A program made the position numbers and the translations under genes. A stretch of DNA of 64,000 nt from Aquisalimonas lutea (lineage in GTDB: Bacteria > Pseudomonadota > Gammaproteobacteria > Nitrococcales > Aquisalimonadaceae), in assembly GCF_030409225.1 (NCBI RefSeq), contig NZ_JAUFPK010000001.1, positions 1,586,733 to 1,650,732 of the forward strand, in the 5' to 3' direction. Positions 42,618-51,666 of the stretch are shown piece by piece. The notes under the pieces are model-generated. The model saw only the letters and a program-made list of their open reading frames with translations, was not told where the DNA came from and searched no databases. The first letter of the stretch is position 1. Each line of letters begins with the position of its first letter.

Positions 42618-43556
42618 ATGACCGACGCAATCAGGACCCTGCTCGTTCCCGTGGACGGCTCCAGGCACGCGGCCGCGGCGGCGCGCTACGCGGACGGGCT
42701 CGCCCGTGCGCTGGGCGCGCGCGTGGTGTTGCTGCACGCGTTCCCAGAATCCGCCCGGGCGCTGCTCGAACGCCTGGGCAACACTGCCGAGCAGGCCGTG
42801 GTCGCCCGTCTGTCCACCGAGGACTTCGATCGCATGCGCAAGGACAGCGCGGCCCGGGCATACGCCAATGCCCGCAGCGAGCTGCCGCAGGATGCCGTCG
42901 CCATGGACGAGGAGCTCATCGACGGGGACCCGGCCGAGGCGGTGGCGGCGTACGCGCGCTCGGCCGATGCACCGGCCATCGTCACGGGCTGGCGCGGGCT
43001 CGGGCGGGTGCGGGAGTTCCTGGTGGGCAGTGTCAGCGAGGGGATTCTCCAGCGCGCCGAATGCCCCGTTACCGTCGTCAGCGATGACGACGTCGTCGCC
43101 CCGCGGACCTACGTGGTTCCGGTGGACGGCTCCGAGGCGTCCCTGGCGGCGGCCGCGCATGCAGGCAGGCTGGCCCGGGCCACGGGTATGCCCGTGCATC
43201 TGCTGCACGTGTTCCCGAACACACCCCACGAGATCCCCGGGGTCGCGGGGAGCATGGCGGAGCTGGCCGGGGTCGGGCCGTTCGCCGACGAGAGCTTCCA
43301 GGAGCTCGGGCGGGAATCGGCGGAGCGCGCGTTCGCCCGGGCGCGCAAGAAAATCGGCGACGCCGGCGTCGAGATCACGGATGTCCGCCGCGGCGGCGAT
43401 GCGGCCACCGCGATCACCGCCTACAGCCGCGAGGTGGCCCCGGCGGAGGTCGTCATGGGCCGGCGCGGGCTGTCCCGGGTCGAGCGCTTCCTGGTCGGCA
43501 GCGTCAGCCGGCGCGTGGTCCACGGCGCCTACGGCCCGGTGACCGTCGTTCACTGA
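42618..43556 (+). CDS. Tandem-domain universal stress protein
   Basis: 312 aa with two UspA domains (~1-150 and ~160-312). Both carry an intact ATP-binding G-x2-G-x9-G-S motif (GWRGLGRVREFLVGS and GRRGLSRVERFLVGS). Each domain starts with a PVDGS segment. Such proteins bind ATP and promote survival under stress; the exact output is unknown. A strong GGAGGAAGACGGC site precedes the ATG. Single-gene unit. Confidence 0.93.
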   Translation: MTDAIRTLLVPVDGSRHAAAAARYADGLARALGARVVLLHAFPESARALLERLGNTAEQAVVARLSTEDFDRMRKDSAARAYANARSELPQDAVAMDEELIDGDPAEAVAAYARSADAPAIVTGWRGLGRVREFLVGSVSEGILQRAECPVTVVSDDDVVAPRTYVVPVDGSEASLAAAAHAGRLARATGMPVHLLHVFPNTPHEIPGVAGSMAELAGVGPFADESFQELGRESAERAFARARKKIGDAGVEITDVRRGGDAATAITAYSREVAPAEVVMGRRGLSRVERFLVGSVSRRVVHGAYGPVTVVH

Positions 43557-43587
43557 GGCCGGTAGACACGCCGCGGGCCGGACGCGC

Positions 43588-44760
43588 CTAGAAGATGTTC
43601 GAGCGCTCGTACTGCACCGGCCAGGTCACGTTCTCCGCCCTGAGCGCGGCCGCGGAGCGCAACGGCCAGACCGGGTCGGCGAGCAGGGCGCGCCCCAGGA
43701 CCACCAGGTCCGCCTGGCCGTTGGCGACCACCGACTCGGCCAGGTCGGCGCCGTGGATCAGCCCCACGGCGGCGGTGGGCATGCCCGTGGCCTCGCGGAT
43801 GCGCTGCGCGAACGGCACCTGGTAGCCGGGGTGGATGGGGATCTGCTGGCGCGGGTCATTGCCGCCGGAGGAGCAGTCCACCAGGTCCACCTCGCCGCGC
43901 TCGCGCAGGATGCCCACCAGCCGGATGGACTGCTCCAGGTCCCAGCCGCCGTCCACCCAGTCGCTGACCGACAGCCGCAGGAACAGCGGCAGCTCGGCGG
44001 GCCATTCCCGCCGCACCGCTTCCAGGGACTCCAGCAGGAAGCGGATGCGGTTGTCGAAGCTGCCGCCGTAGTCGTCCGTGCGCTCGTTGCTCAGCGGCGA
44101 GAGGAACTGGTGCAGCAGGTAGCCGTGGGCGGCATGCAGCTCCAGCAGCTTGAAGCCCGCCTCCCGGGCACGCCGCACGGACGCCTGCAGCGTATCCAGC
44201 TCGGCGGCGATATCATCGCCGGACAGCGGCGTCGGCACGGGCCAGCCGGCGGCGTAGGGCTTGTCCGAGGCGGAGACCACCTCCCAGCCGCCCTCGGCCA
44301 CGGGAATGGGCTGCGTGCCCTCCCACGGGCGGCCCACGGAGGCCTTGCGCCCGGCATGGCCGAGCTGGATCGCCGGCACCGCGCCCTGCGCCTCGACAAA
44401 GCCGGCGATACGCGCCAGCCGGTCGCGCTGCTCGTCGTTCCACAGGCCCAGGCAGTAGTGGGTGATGCGCCCGCGCGGCTCCACGTGGACCGCCTCCGTG
44501 GACACGATGCCGGCACCGCCCACCGCGCGGGCGCCCAGGTGGACAAGGTGCCAGTCGTTGGTCAGCCCGTCCTGCCCGGAGTACTGGCACATGGGCGAGA
44601 GCATGATGCGGTTGCGGCTGGTCACCGAGCGGAAGCTCGTCGGCCGGAACAGGTGCGGGTGCGGGTCGCGCTTGAGGATGCGGCGGGCGTTCTCGCCGCT
44701 GGTGCGCGAGTCGGCGACGTCCTGCCGGCTGCTGCTGTCGTTGCGCTCGGAATCGCTCAT
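43588..44760 (-). CDS. NADH:flavin oxidoreductase / old yellow enzyme, YqjM type
   Basis: 390 aa from MSDSERNDSS. FMN-dependent TIM barrel reducing activated C=C (or nitro) bonds. YqjM-subfamily landmarks are the flavin-tuning Cys58 in MLSPMCQYS, IQLGHAGRKAS, the substrate pair in ELHAAHGYLLHQFLSP, and NERTDDYGGSFDNRIRF. About 30 Ser/Asp/Arg-rich residues precede the barrel. It is the last gene of the LysR-linked catabolic operon and overlaps the membrane-protein gene (ATGA). Confidence 0.92.
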   Translation of the reverse strand: MSDSERNDSSSRQDVADSRTSGENARRILKRDPHPHLFRPTSFRSVTSRNRIMLSPMCQYSGQDGLTNDWHLVHLGARAVGGAGIVSTEAVHVEPRGRITHYCLGLWNDEQRDRLARIAGFVEAQGAVPAIQLGHAGRKASVGRPWEGTQPIPVAEGGWEVVSASDKPYAAGWPVPTPLSGDDIAAELDTLQASVRRAREAGFKLLELHAAHGYLLHQFLSPLSNERTDDYGGSFDNRIRFLLESLEAVRREWPAELPLFLRLSVSDWVDGGWDLEQSIRLVGILRERGEVDLVDCSSGGNDPRQQIPIHPGYQVPFAQRIREATGMPTAAVGLIHGADLAESVVANGQADLVVLGRALLADPVWPLRSAAALRAENVTWPVQYERSNIF

Positions 44761-45557
44761 GACTGATGCCCTCGGGTAGCGTGCATGCGTTGGTGCAGGT
44801 GGATCAGCGCGAACATGGCGGCGCTGAGGCCCAGGGATGCGGCCAGCGCCGCGAAGAACGCACCCAGCCCGCCCAGGGTCTCGGCGGTGAGGCCGGCGGT
44901 GGCGGCGAAGGCGATGAGGCTGAACATGCCGCGCTGGGCCGTGGCGATGGTGGCCCGCGCGGTGGCCACGCCGAAGCGCTGCTGGAGGGTCAGGGCGATG
45001 GTGATGAAGCCCACGGGAAAGCCGGTGAGCGTGCCGGACACCAGCGGCCCGAAGCCGGTGGCCACCGTGGTGGCCACCCCGACCAGCACGCCGGCGAGCA
45101 CGCCCCGGAAGATCAGGTCCGGCCAGCGGTTGGGCGCCGCGGCCCGGGTCGGCGGCAGGCGCAGGTAGCGGTCCAGCCCCATGGCCAGCCCGAAGACCCC
45201 CGCGTAGACCAGCAGCGCGGTCCCCACGCCGCCCGGAATGCGGCTGAACACCAGCGCGCTGGCCATCCAGCCGAGAATGGACAGGAGAATGCTGCTGATG
45301 GCCCCCAGCCGCGCGGCCGCCAGCACATAGCACATGGTGAACACCAGGGTGGCGGTGAGCGCGTGCAGCGCCGATACCGCCGCCTCGGCGACGAACGCCG
45401 GCGACTGCTCCCGGCCCAGGAAGAAGAACGCCGGCGCGAGCACGATGGGCGTGCCCGCGATGATGCCGCCGAGGCGCGGCCCCAGGTGGCCCACGCTGAG
45501 CGTGACGCCGATGACGACCACCGCGGTGGCCAGCATCTTGACGGCGATCGCCTCCAT
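44757..45557 (-). CDS. Membrane protein with an internal duplication, unknown function
   Basis: 266 aa, about eight hydrophobic segments. I do not recognise the family. The two halves resemble each other: GHLGPRLGGIIAGTPIVLAPAFFFLG (about 23-48) aligns with TGFGPLVSGTLTGFPVGFITIAL (about 165-190), and each is followed by an Ala-rich helix (FVAEAAVSALHALTATLVF versus VATARATIATAQRGMFSLIAF). This suggests an ancient inverted or tandem repeat, as in small transporters. It overlaps the amidase stop and the OYE start (TGATG and ATGA), so it is fixed in this operon and may export or import a pathway compound. Confidence 0.8.
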   Translation of the reverse strand: MEAIAVKMLATAVVVIGVTLSVGHLGPRLGGIIAGTPIVLAPAFFFLGREQSPAFVAEAAVSALHALTATLVFTMCYVLAAARLGAISSILLSILGWMASALVFSRIPGGVGTALLVYAGVFGLAMGLDRYLRLPPTRAAAPNRWPDLIFRGVLAGVLVGVATTVATGFGPLVSGTLTGFPVGFITIALTLQQRFGVATARATIATAQRGMFSLIAFAATAGLTAETLGGLGAFFAALAASLGLSAAMFALIHLHQRMHATRGHQS

Positions 45558-46906
45558 CAGGCTCCGCTGCCCGCTACCAGCGCCTCCACGCCCGCGGCCC
45601 GCCGCAGCAGCTCCCGGTCGCCGTTGCGCGGCCCGAGCAGCATGCAGCCCACGGGCAGGGCGCCGGGCTCATGGCAGGGCAGGGAGATGCCGCACAGGTC
45701 CAGCAGGTTGCCAACCGTGGGGTTGCGCAGCGCCAGCAGGTTCAGCCGGGCGTAGTCCTCGTCCCGCTCCAGCTCGCTGAGCAGCGGCGGCACGATGGGC
45801 ACCGTGGGCATGACCAGGGCGTCGTAGTCGGCCAGCAGCGTGTCGACGCGCGCCATCATGCGCTGGCGGCGCTGCAGGAGTTCCAGGTAGTCGGCGGCGG
45901 TCATTCCTGCGCCACGCTCCATGCGGCTGCGCACCCGGGGGTCGTAGTCGTCGCCCCGGGTCTCGAGCCAGCCGCGGTGGACATGGTAGGACTCGGCGGC
46001 GGTGAACCCCCCGCCCTCCAGGAGGTCCGGGATGTCCCCCAGGACGGCGGCCTCGACGTCCTCCACCACGGCACCGGCATCCCGGAGCCGCCGCAGGGCG
46101 CGGTCGAATGCCGCCGCGACGTGCTCGTCCATGTCGTCCCGGACGTAGGTGGTGGGCACCGCCAGCCGCAGCCCGTGCACCGGGCGCGGTGTCAGCGGGG
46201 CCGACGGGCCGGCGCTCATGACCGCATCGAGCCGGGCGCAGCAGTCCACCGTGGGCGCGATGGGCCCCACGGTATCCAGGGTGGTGGACAGCGGGAACAC
46301 CCCGTCCCGCGGCACGCGCTTCTGGGTCGGCTTGAATCCCACCAGCCCGCAGAACGCCGCCGGGATGCGTACCGAGCCGCCGGTGTCGGTACCGATGCCG
46401 GCGGCGGCCATGCCCCGGGCGACGGCCACGGCCGAGCCGGACGACGACCCGCCGGGAATGCGGCCGGGGGCCAGGGGATTGTCCGGCGTGCCGAAGTGCG
46501 GGTTCAGGCCCACGCCCGAATAGGCGAACTCGGTCATGTTGGTGTGCCCGGTCAGCACCGCGCCCGCCTTGCGCAGGCGCTGCACCGCCGCGGCGTCGGC
46601 GGACGCCGGCGGGGCGTCGCGGAGCAGCCGGGAGCCGGCGTGGGTGATCGCCCCGGCGACATCGAACAGGGCCTTCAGCGCCACCGGCAGGCCCGCCAGG
46701 GGCGGCCGCGGGGCGCCGGCGGCGCGCAGGCCGTCCACGGTGTGTGCCTGGGCCCGGGCCGTGGTAGGGAACAGCGCCGTGTACACGGAGCCGTCATCCG
46801 CGGCACCGATGCGTTCCAGGGCGCTCCCCAGCAGCGCTTCCGCCGTGGTCTCGCCGTTGTCCAGGCGGGCGAGGGTGGTGCCGAGGGAGGGCGGTGATGC
46901 GTTCAT
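45557..46906 (-). CDS. Amidase-signature hydrolase
   Basis: 449 aa. The Ser-cisSer-Lys triad is visible: Lys78 (GLPVALKALFD), Ser154 (PGGSSSGSA) and Ser178 (TDTGGSVRIPA), with the expected 24-residue spacing between the serines. It resembles AtzF/allophanate-hydrolase-type and other small-amide amidases, but the C-terminus is short and gives no substrate clue. It lies ten bases after the DUF2848 gene and is coupled to the membrane protein. Confidence 0.92.
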   Translation of the reverse strand: MNASPPSLGTTLARLDNGETTAEALLGSALERIGAADDGSVYTALFPTTARAQAHTVDGLRAAGAPRPPLAGLPVALKALFDVAGAITHAGSRLLRDAPPASADAAAVQRLRKAGAVLTGHTNMTEFAYSGVGLNPHFGTPDNPLAPGRIPGGSSSGSAVAVARGMAAAGIGTDTGGSVRIPAAFCGLVGFKPTQKRVPRDGVFPLSTTLDTVGPIAPTVDCCARLDAVMSAGPSAPLTPRPVHGLRLAVPTTYVRDDMDEHVAAAFDRALRRLRDAGAVVEDVEAAVLGDIPDLLEGGGFTAAESYHVHRGWLETRGDDYDPRVRSRMERGAGMTAADYLELLQRRQRMMARVDTLLADYDALVMPTVPIVPPLLSELERDEDYARLNLLALRNPTVGNLLDLCGISLPCHEPGALPVGCMLLGPRNGDRELLRRAAGVEALVAGSGA

Positions 46907-46916
46907 GGAGGTCCTC

Positions 46917-47591
46917 TCAGGCCACGATGGGCAGGGTCTCGATGCGGTAGCCGTGCTCGATGCGCCGCTCCCGGACCGGGTCGACCAGCGCCATGTCGAA
47001 CCGCTCCGCCGGGCGCACGCCGCCGCTCACCGGCAGCGTTCCGCAGAGCATGGCCTGGCCGGGCGCCAGCGCGCCGTCGCTGCGGCCCAGGCGCTGGAGC
47101 AGGTCCCCCGGGGGCAGCAGACCGGCCACGGAGCCTTCCTGGTAGGCCTCGCGCCTGCCGTCGATGGTAGCCCAGGAGGCCAGGCGCAGCTCGTCCCAGT
47201 GGTCGAGGGCGTCGGCGAGCCGCCACAGCTGCGGCGCCACGGGCTTGGGGCAGACCTGCTTGGAGTGGGCCACCGACCACGCCTCGGCGTCGCGGTCCGT
47301 GTGATCGGACGCCACGCCGAGCATGGTTCCCCGGTCGGTGCCCAGCAGGAATACCTCGACCTCGCCGCTGCTGGCCTCGCCCAGGACCTGGACGTCCTCG
47401 TCGGTGGTCAGCCGGTCGGCGCTGACGCGGTAGAACAGCGGCGTCGCCGACGGCGGCGTCACGCCCAGCGCCTGCAGCTCGTCGATGTGCTCCCGGATGG
47501 CAGCGGCGTCGCGGCCGGCCCACCCGGCCACGATGAGCTCGTTCACGGTCACCGTGATGCGGTCACCGGAGTCCAGTACGAAATCCGTCAT
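46917..47591 (-). CDS. DUF2848 family protein
   Basis: 224 aa from MTDFVLDSGD; a start four codons upstream (47603) is possible. Resembles the DUF2848 family, recognisable by VASDHTDRDAEAW, HSKQVCPKPVAP and the GSVAGLL/GQAMLCGTL segments. These proteins may be fumarylacetoacetate-hydrolase-like (HxD and CGT features), and they often sit beside TRAP transporters and amidases. No biochemical role is established as far as I know. It lies between the TRAP large permease and the amidase. Confidence 0.8.
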   Translation of the reverse strand: MTDFVLDSGDRITVTVNELIVAGWAGRDAAAIREHIDELQALGVTPPSATPLFYRVSADRLTTDEDVQVLGEASSGEVEVFLLGTDRGTMLGVASDHTDRDAEAWSVAHSKQVCPKPVAPQLWRLADALDHWDELRLASWATIDGRREAYQEGSVAGLLPPGDLLQRLGRSDGALAPGQAMLCGTLPVSGGVRPAERFDMALVDPVRERRIEHGYRIETLPIVA

Positions 47592-47622
47592 TGCATACTC
47601 CACGAATCGTTGTCGGTCCCCG

Positions 47623-48906
47623 TCAGTGCAGGACGGAGGGCAGGAACAGGGCCAGCTCCGGCAGCGCCACCAGGATCATCGCCATGAGCAGCATGATCAG
47701 CACGTAGGGCACGGCGCCGGCCATGACCTCGTTGAGCGAGCCCCGGCCGCGCACGCCCTGGACGACGTACAGGTTGAGCCCCACCGGCGGCGTGATCAGG
47801 GCCATCTCCACCAGCAGGATCAGCAGGACGCCGAACCACACCGGATCGAACCCGAGGCCGATGATTACCGGGGCCACGATGGGGATGGTGATCACCATCA
47901 GCGACAGCGTCTCCACGAAGAAGCCCAGCACCAGGTAGAGGGCGATCACCAGGAACAGCGTGCCGTAGGCCCCCAGTCCGGCGGCGTCCAGGAAGGCGCT
48001 GAGCTCGCGCGTCACCCCTGCCGAGGCCAGAACGAAGTTGAGGAAGTACGACGCGGTGATGATCAGCATGATCATGCCGGTGGTGCGCATGGTGCCGTCG
48101 ATGGCGTCGATGACCACCCGCAGCGTAAGCTGCCGCAGGCCGGCGGCGATGAGCAGGGCGCCGAGCACGCCCACCGACGCCGCCTCCGTGGGCGTCGCCA
48201 GGCCCGCGTAGATGGAGCCCACCACCACGACGAACAGCGCCAGCACCGGGATCAGGCTGGTCAGCCCCGAGATCCGCCGCTGCCAGCCGTGGTGCCGGCT
48301 GGGGCCGCCGAGCGCCGGGAAGCCCCAGCACAGCAGGGCCGTGCCGACGATGAACAGCAGCGCCAGCAACAGCCCCGGCACCAGGCCGGCGGCGAACAGC
48401 CGGGGAATGGATGTCTCGGTGAGAAAGCCGTAGACGATCAGGTTGATCGACGGCGGGATCATGATCCCCAGGGTGCCGCCGGCGGCGATGGAGCCGGCGA
48501 ACAGGCGGTCGTCGTAGCCCAGGGTGCGCGCCTGGGGCATGGCCACGGTGCCCACCGTGGCCGCCGTGGCCACGCTGGAGCCGGAGGTCGCCGAGAACAG
48601 CGTGGCGGTGCCGATGTTGGCGTGCAGCAGCCCGCCCGGGAGCCAGGACAGCCACGCCTCCAGGGCCTCGTAGGTGCGCCGCGCCACGCCGGTGCGCATG
48701 AGGATCTCGCCGAGCAGGATGAACAACGGGATGGCGATGAGCAGGAAGCTGTCCGAGGCCGACCAGAGCACGTCGCCCAGGGCGCGATGCAGCGGGAAGC
48801 GGGAGTAGAACTCGTCCAGGAACAGCGCCAGGGCGATGAGCGCCGCCGCCACCGGAATGCTCAGCGCCAGCAGGACCAGCAGAACCAGCAGAGCGACCCC
48901 GATCAT
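47623..48906 (-). CDS. dctM: TRAP transporter large permease subunit (second operon)
   Basis: 427 aa from MIGVALLVLLVLL. About 12 membrane segments. IPLFILLGEILMRTG, ATSGSSVATAATVGTVAMP, GTLGIMIPPSINLIVYG and TPPVGLNLYVVQGV are DctM motifs. The start overlaps the dctQ stop (ATGA). It is clearly divergent from the permease at 10.4 kb, so it probably carries a different substrate. Confidence 0.93.
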   Translation of the reverse strand: MIGVALLVLLVLLALSIPVAAALIALALFLDEFYSRFPLHRALGDVLWSASDSFLLIAIPLFILLGEILMRTGVARRTYEALEAWLSWLPGGLLHANIGTATLFSATSGSSVATAATVGTVAMPQARTLGYDDRLFAGSIAAGGTLGIMIPPSINLIVYGFLTETSIPRLFAAGLVPGLLLALLFIVGTALLCWGFPALGGPSRHHGWQRRISGLTSLIPVLALFVVVVGSIYAGLATPTEAASVGVLGALLIAAGLRQLTLRVVIDAIDGTMRTTGMIMLIITASYFLNFVLASAGVTRELSAFLDAAGLGAYGTLFLVIALYLVLGFFVETLSLMVITIPIVAPVIIGLGFDPVWFGVLLILLVEMALITPPVGLNLYVVQGVRGRGSLNEVMAGAVPYVLIMLLMAMILVALPELALFLPSVLH

Positions 48907-49499
48907 TGGTCCTCCTCCCCGGTCGGCGCGGCGGTCTGCTCCTCCAGGGTGGCGCTGCCCGCCACGCGCTGGACGGAGCGCGGATCCGCCGCGACAAGCG
49001 CCACGATCACGCGCAGCAGCAGCACGGTCACTGCGGCGGCGAACCAGGCCAGCCCGACCGCCCACAGCCCCTGGGGGATCCATAGCGGCGTGGCCAGCGG
49101 GGTGTTGGCCCGGGAGCCGCCGGCGAACGATGACCAGGCCACGTCCGCGGCGGCGCCGACCACCAGGACGCAGAACAGGCCCAGGGTCGCCAGGGCAACG
49201 GCGTCCAGCACCGCCCGGACGGTGAGCGGCATCTGCATGTAGACCACGTCGATGCGGATATGGGCCTTGCGGAACAGGGAGTACGCGAACGCCCAGCTGG
49301 CGCTGATGGCGAGAACGTAGCCGCTCAGCTCGGTGGCGGCCGCGGTGGAGCGGCCCAGGAGCTGGCGCGAGAGGATCTCCACGATCACCAGGGCGACCGT
49401 CGCCAGGATCAGCACCCCGCCGGCGCGGGCCAGCCAGTGGGAGCCGGTGTCCATGTAGGCCAGCAGGCGATCGAGGAATGCGGCCGTTCGATCAAGCAT
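48903..49499 (-). CDS. dctQ: TRAP transporter small permease subunit (second operon)
   Basis: 198 aa from MLDRTAAFLDRLL; the open frame upstream is GC-rich noise. Four membrane segments, with LFRKAHIRIDVVY as the conserved DctQ loop. The long loop between segments 3 and 4 (AGGSRANTPLATPLWIPQGL) is typical of longer DctQ proteins. A 14-bp hairpin separates it from dctP. Confidence 0.9.
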   Translation of the reverse strand: MLDRTAAFLDRLLAYMDTGSHWLARAGGVLILATVALVIVEILSRQLLGRSTAAATELSGYVLAISASWAFAYSLFRKAHIRIDVVYMQMPLTVRAVLDAVALATLGLFCVLVVGAAADVAWSSFAGGSRANTPLATPLWIPQGLWAVGLAWFAAAVTVLLLRVIVALVAADPRSVQRVAGSATLEEQTAAPTGEEDQ

Positions 49500-49545
49500 G
49501 GGAGGACCCTTGCTGTCGGAGGAATGGCCCGTAGGCATACGGCAA

Positions 49546-49578
49546 CCGGCCGTACCGCGCACCCCGCGGTACGGCCGG
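49546..49578 (-). promoter_or_regulatory. Perfect intercistronic stem-loop between dctP and dctQ (second operon)
   Basis: A perfect 14-bp inverted repeat (CCGGCCGTACCGCG and its complement) with a 5-base loop, 13 bases past the dctP stop; no U-tract. Same position as the hairpin in the hydroxybutyrate TRAP operon. Confidence 0.7.
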
Positions 49579-49591
49579 ACTCGGCGCGGCG

Positions 49592-50656
49592 CTAGTTCGC
49601 CTCGGCGGTGACGCCGGTCACCTCGCCGATGGTGTCGTTCCAGCGCTCGACCCACTCGCTGTCGACACGGCTGGCCCAAGCAGGCAGGACCTCGGCCTCC
49701 AGCCGCTGCCGGGCGTACTCGAAGTCCTCCTGCGTGGCCTCGACGTGGACCATGTCGCCGGGCTCACCCCGGGTGCACTCGCCGTCACCGGTCAGGCAGG
49801 CGATGCCTTCCTCGGTTTCCGGCACGGCGTTCTCCCAGACCGGATCCTCGTAGTTGGTCGCGATCTCGTCGAGCAGCCACTGCTGCGTGGTCTCGTCCAG
49901 GGAGTCCCACTTGTCGCCGTTCATGGCGGTGACCACGTGGTCCCAGCCGCCCACGGGCAGCGGATACAGATGGGTGGAGACCTCATGCCAGCCCGAGCTG
50001 TAGCCGGACAGCGAGCCGGTCACCGCGCAGTCCACGACGCCCCGGTCCAGGGCGCCCGGGACCTCGCTGAAGTCCAGGGTCACGCCCTCGGCGCCCAGTG
50101 CCTCCAGGAACTCGGCGGTGGTACGGCCGCTGGCGCGGATGGACTTGCCTTCCAGGTCCTGCAGGCCGCTGATCTCGGCGTTGCAGAACACCATCTGCGA
50201 CGGGTAGGGCACCACGGCCAGCAGCTTGGCGCCGTCGAAGCGCTCCGCCATGATGTCCTCCAGCACGGGCCGGTAGGCCTCCGCGACTTCCCGGGCCTCC
50301 TCGACGGTGGGCGCGATCATGGGGATGTCCAGCCCGCCCAGCTCGGGCGCGTCCTGGACGGTGTAGTCGGCCACCGTGGAGCCGACGTCGAACACGCCGC
50401 GGCCGAGCAGGCTGAAGACCTCGCCGCCGCCCAGGCCCATCTGGTCGAAGGTGGAGACTTCGGTGCTGATCCGGCCGTCGGAGGCCTCCGGCACGTGCTC
50501 GCCCCAGAAGGGCTTCTCGAAGTTCTGGAACAGCGACAGGCTGCTCCAGCTGCCCACGTAGGCGATCTCGGTGCTCTGCAGATCCTGGGCCTGGGCTGCA
50601 CCCGTGGCGACGATGACACCCATGCAGGCGACGCTTAGCAGACGGTTTGTTGTCAT
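49592..50656 (-). CDS. dctP: TRAP transporter substrate-binding protein (second operon)
   Basis: 354 aa from MTTNRLLSVACMG; signal peptide to about AQA|Q (residue 23). DctP-type: FDQMGLGGGEVFSLLGRGVFDVGS, LEGKSIRASGRTTAEFLEALGAEGV (ligand Arg region), VPGALDRGVVDCAVTGSLSG. Two cysteines (ACLTGDGEC) form a possible disulfide near the C-terminus. Acidic. It defines the imported compound, which I cannot infer beyond an organic anion. Confidence 0.92.
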   Translation of the reverse strand: MTTNRLLSVACMGVIVATGAAQAQDLQSTEIAYVGSWSSLSLFQNFEKPFWGEHVPEASDGRISTEVSTFDQMGLGGGEVFSLLGRGVFDVGSTVADYTVQDAPELGGLDIPMIAPTVEEAREVAEAYRPVLEDIMAERFDGAKLLAVVPYPSQMVFCNAEISGLQDLEGKSIRASGRTTAEFLEALGAEGVTLDFSEVPGALDRGVVDCAVTGSLSGYSSGWHEVSTHLYPLPVGGWDHVVTAMNGDKWDSLDETTQQWLLDEIATNYEDPVWENAVPETEEGIACLTGDGECTRGEPGDMVHVEATQEDFEYARQRLEAEVLPAWASRVDSEWVERWNDTIGEVTGVTAEAN

Positions 50657-50732
50657 GGTTTCGGTCCTCCGGCGAATGCGCGGGTTCAAGGGTCGGTCCT
50701 TACGTCGATGTGCCACTCCAGTGCGACACGTG

Positions 50733-51542
50733 CTAGAGCAGAGCAAGCTGCGAGTCGCGCCAGTCCGTGAGCAGCATGTGGCCCGGGCTGTGGGTGATGG
50801 CGAACGCCACCCCGGAGCGCTCCAGCGCGCGCTGGGGCGTGACGCCGCAGGCCCAGAATACCGGCAGTTCGTCGTCGTCCACGGTCACCGGATCGCCGTA
50901 GTCCGGCGCGTCCAGGCTGTCGATGCCGAGGGCGGCTGGGTCGCCCAGGTGCAGCGGCGCGCCGTGGGCAAGCGGATAGCGCGTGGTGATCTGCACGGCG
51001 CGTATGGCGTCGGCCGGGCGCAGCGGTCGCATGGACATGACCATGGCGCCGCCGAACGGCCCGGCGGGGACCAGCGGCACGGTGGTGTCGTACATGGCCA
51101 CGTTGCGCTGCTGCTCGACGTGGCGCAGGCGGATGCCGTCGGCCATGAGCGCATGCTCGAAGGTGAAGGAGCAGCCCAGGGCGAAAGCCACCAGGTTGTC
51201 CCGCCACAGATCGACGATGTCCGTGACCTCGTCCGTGCAGTGCCCTTCCCGGAAGACCCGGTAGCGGGGGATGTCGCAGGCGATGTCCAGGTCCTCGCCG
51301 AGGACGGGAAGGCGCCGGTCGCCGGGCTCGCCGACGGCCAGGACCGGGCAGGGGCGCGGATTCGCCTGGCAGAACCGCAGGAAGGCGCCGGCATCCGCCT
51401 CCGGCAGGAGCACCAGGTTCGCCTGCACGAACCCCTGCGCCAGGCCCGCCGTCGGTCCCGTCCATGCCCCGCTGCGTGCCGCGCGCCGTACGGCGGCACC
51501 GTCGAGCAGATCGTGACTTGCTGCGCTCTCGCCCATGGTCAT
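50733..51542 (-). CDS. UPF0317/DUF1445 family protein (putative hydro-lyase)
   Basis: 269 aa from ATG 51542 ([11 protein letters not shown]); ATG 51536 is two codons inside, and an upstream ATG at 51593 lacks a ribosome-binding site. Signatures are [84 protein letters not shown] and [16 protein letters not shown]. The family (Pfam PF07286) is annotated as hydro-lyase or D-glutamate cyclase-related; activity here is unknown. First structural gene after lysR. Confidence 0.88.
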   Translation of the reverse strand: MTMGESAASHDLLDGAAVRRAARSGAWTGPTAGLAQGFVQANLVLLPEADAGAFLRFCQANPRPCPVLAVGEPGDRRLPVLGEDLDIACDIPRYRVFREGHCTDEVTDIVDLWRDNLVAFALGCSFTFEHALMADGIRLRHVEQQRNVAMYDTTVPLVPAGPFGGAMVMSMRPLRPADAIRAVQITTRYPLAHGAPLHLGDPAALGIDSLDAPDYGDPVTVDDDELPVFWACGVTPQRALERSGVAFAITHSPGHMLLTDWRDSQLALL

Positions 51543-51666
51543 CCCGATCCCGGTCTCTGTTACATACAGGTTTAGGCGAGATGACTGATTCATTCAAATT
51601 GTGATTATTGATTGAAGCTGATAGGTATTTCCGATTGATCATCCCGTCGACAGCCCGGGCGGGCCT
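51543..51666 (-). promoter_or_regulatory. AT-rich control region upstream of the catabolic operon
   Basis: The 124 bases between lysR and the DUF1445 gene are sharply AT-rich (51585-51645). They contain TTCAA-N14-TTGAA (51593-51616) and related TCAAT/ATTGA repeats, compatible with a LysR-type binding site. Only a weak promoter (TTGAAT-N17-TAAACC) is visible. A regulated promoter here would separate the operon from lysR itself. Confidence 0.45.

Noticed and set aside
47485-49242. 585-codon open frame opposite the TRAP permease genes, rich in Gln/His/Asp
   Set aside because: Antisense reading of hydrophobic membrane-protein codons gives Gln/His/Asp runs; the permease genes on the other strand are unambiguous.
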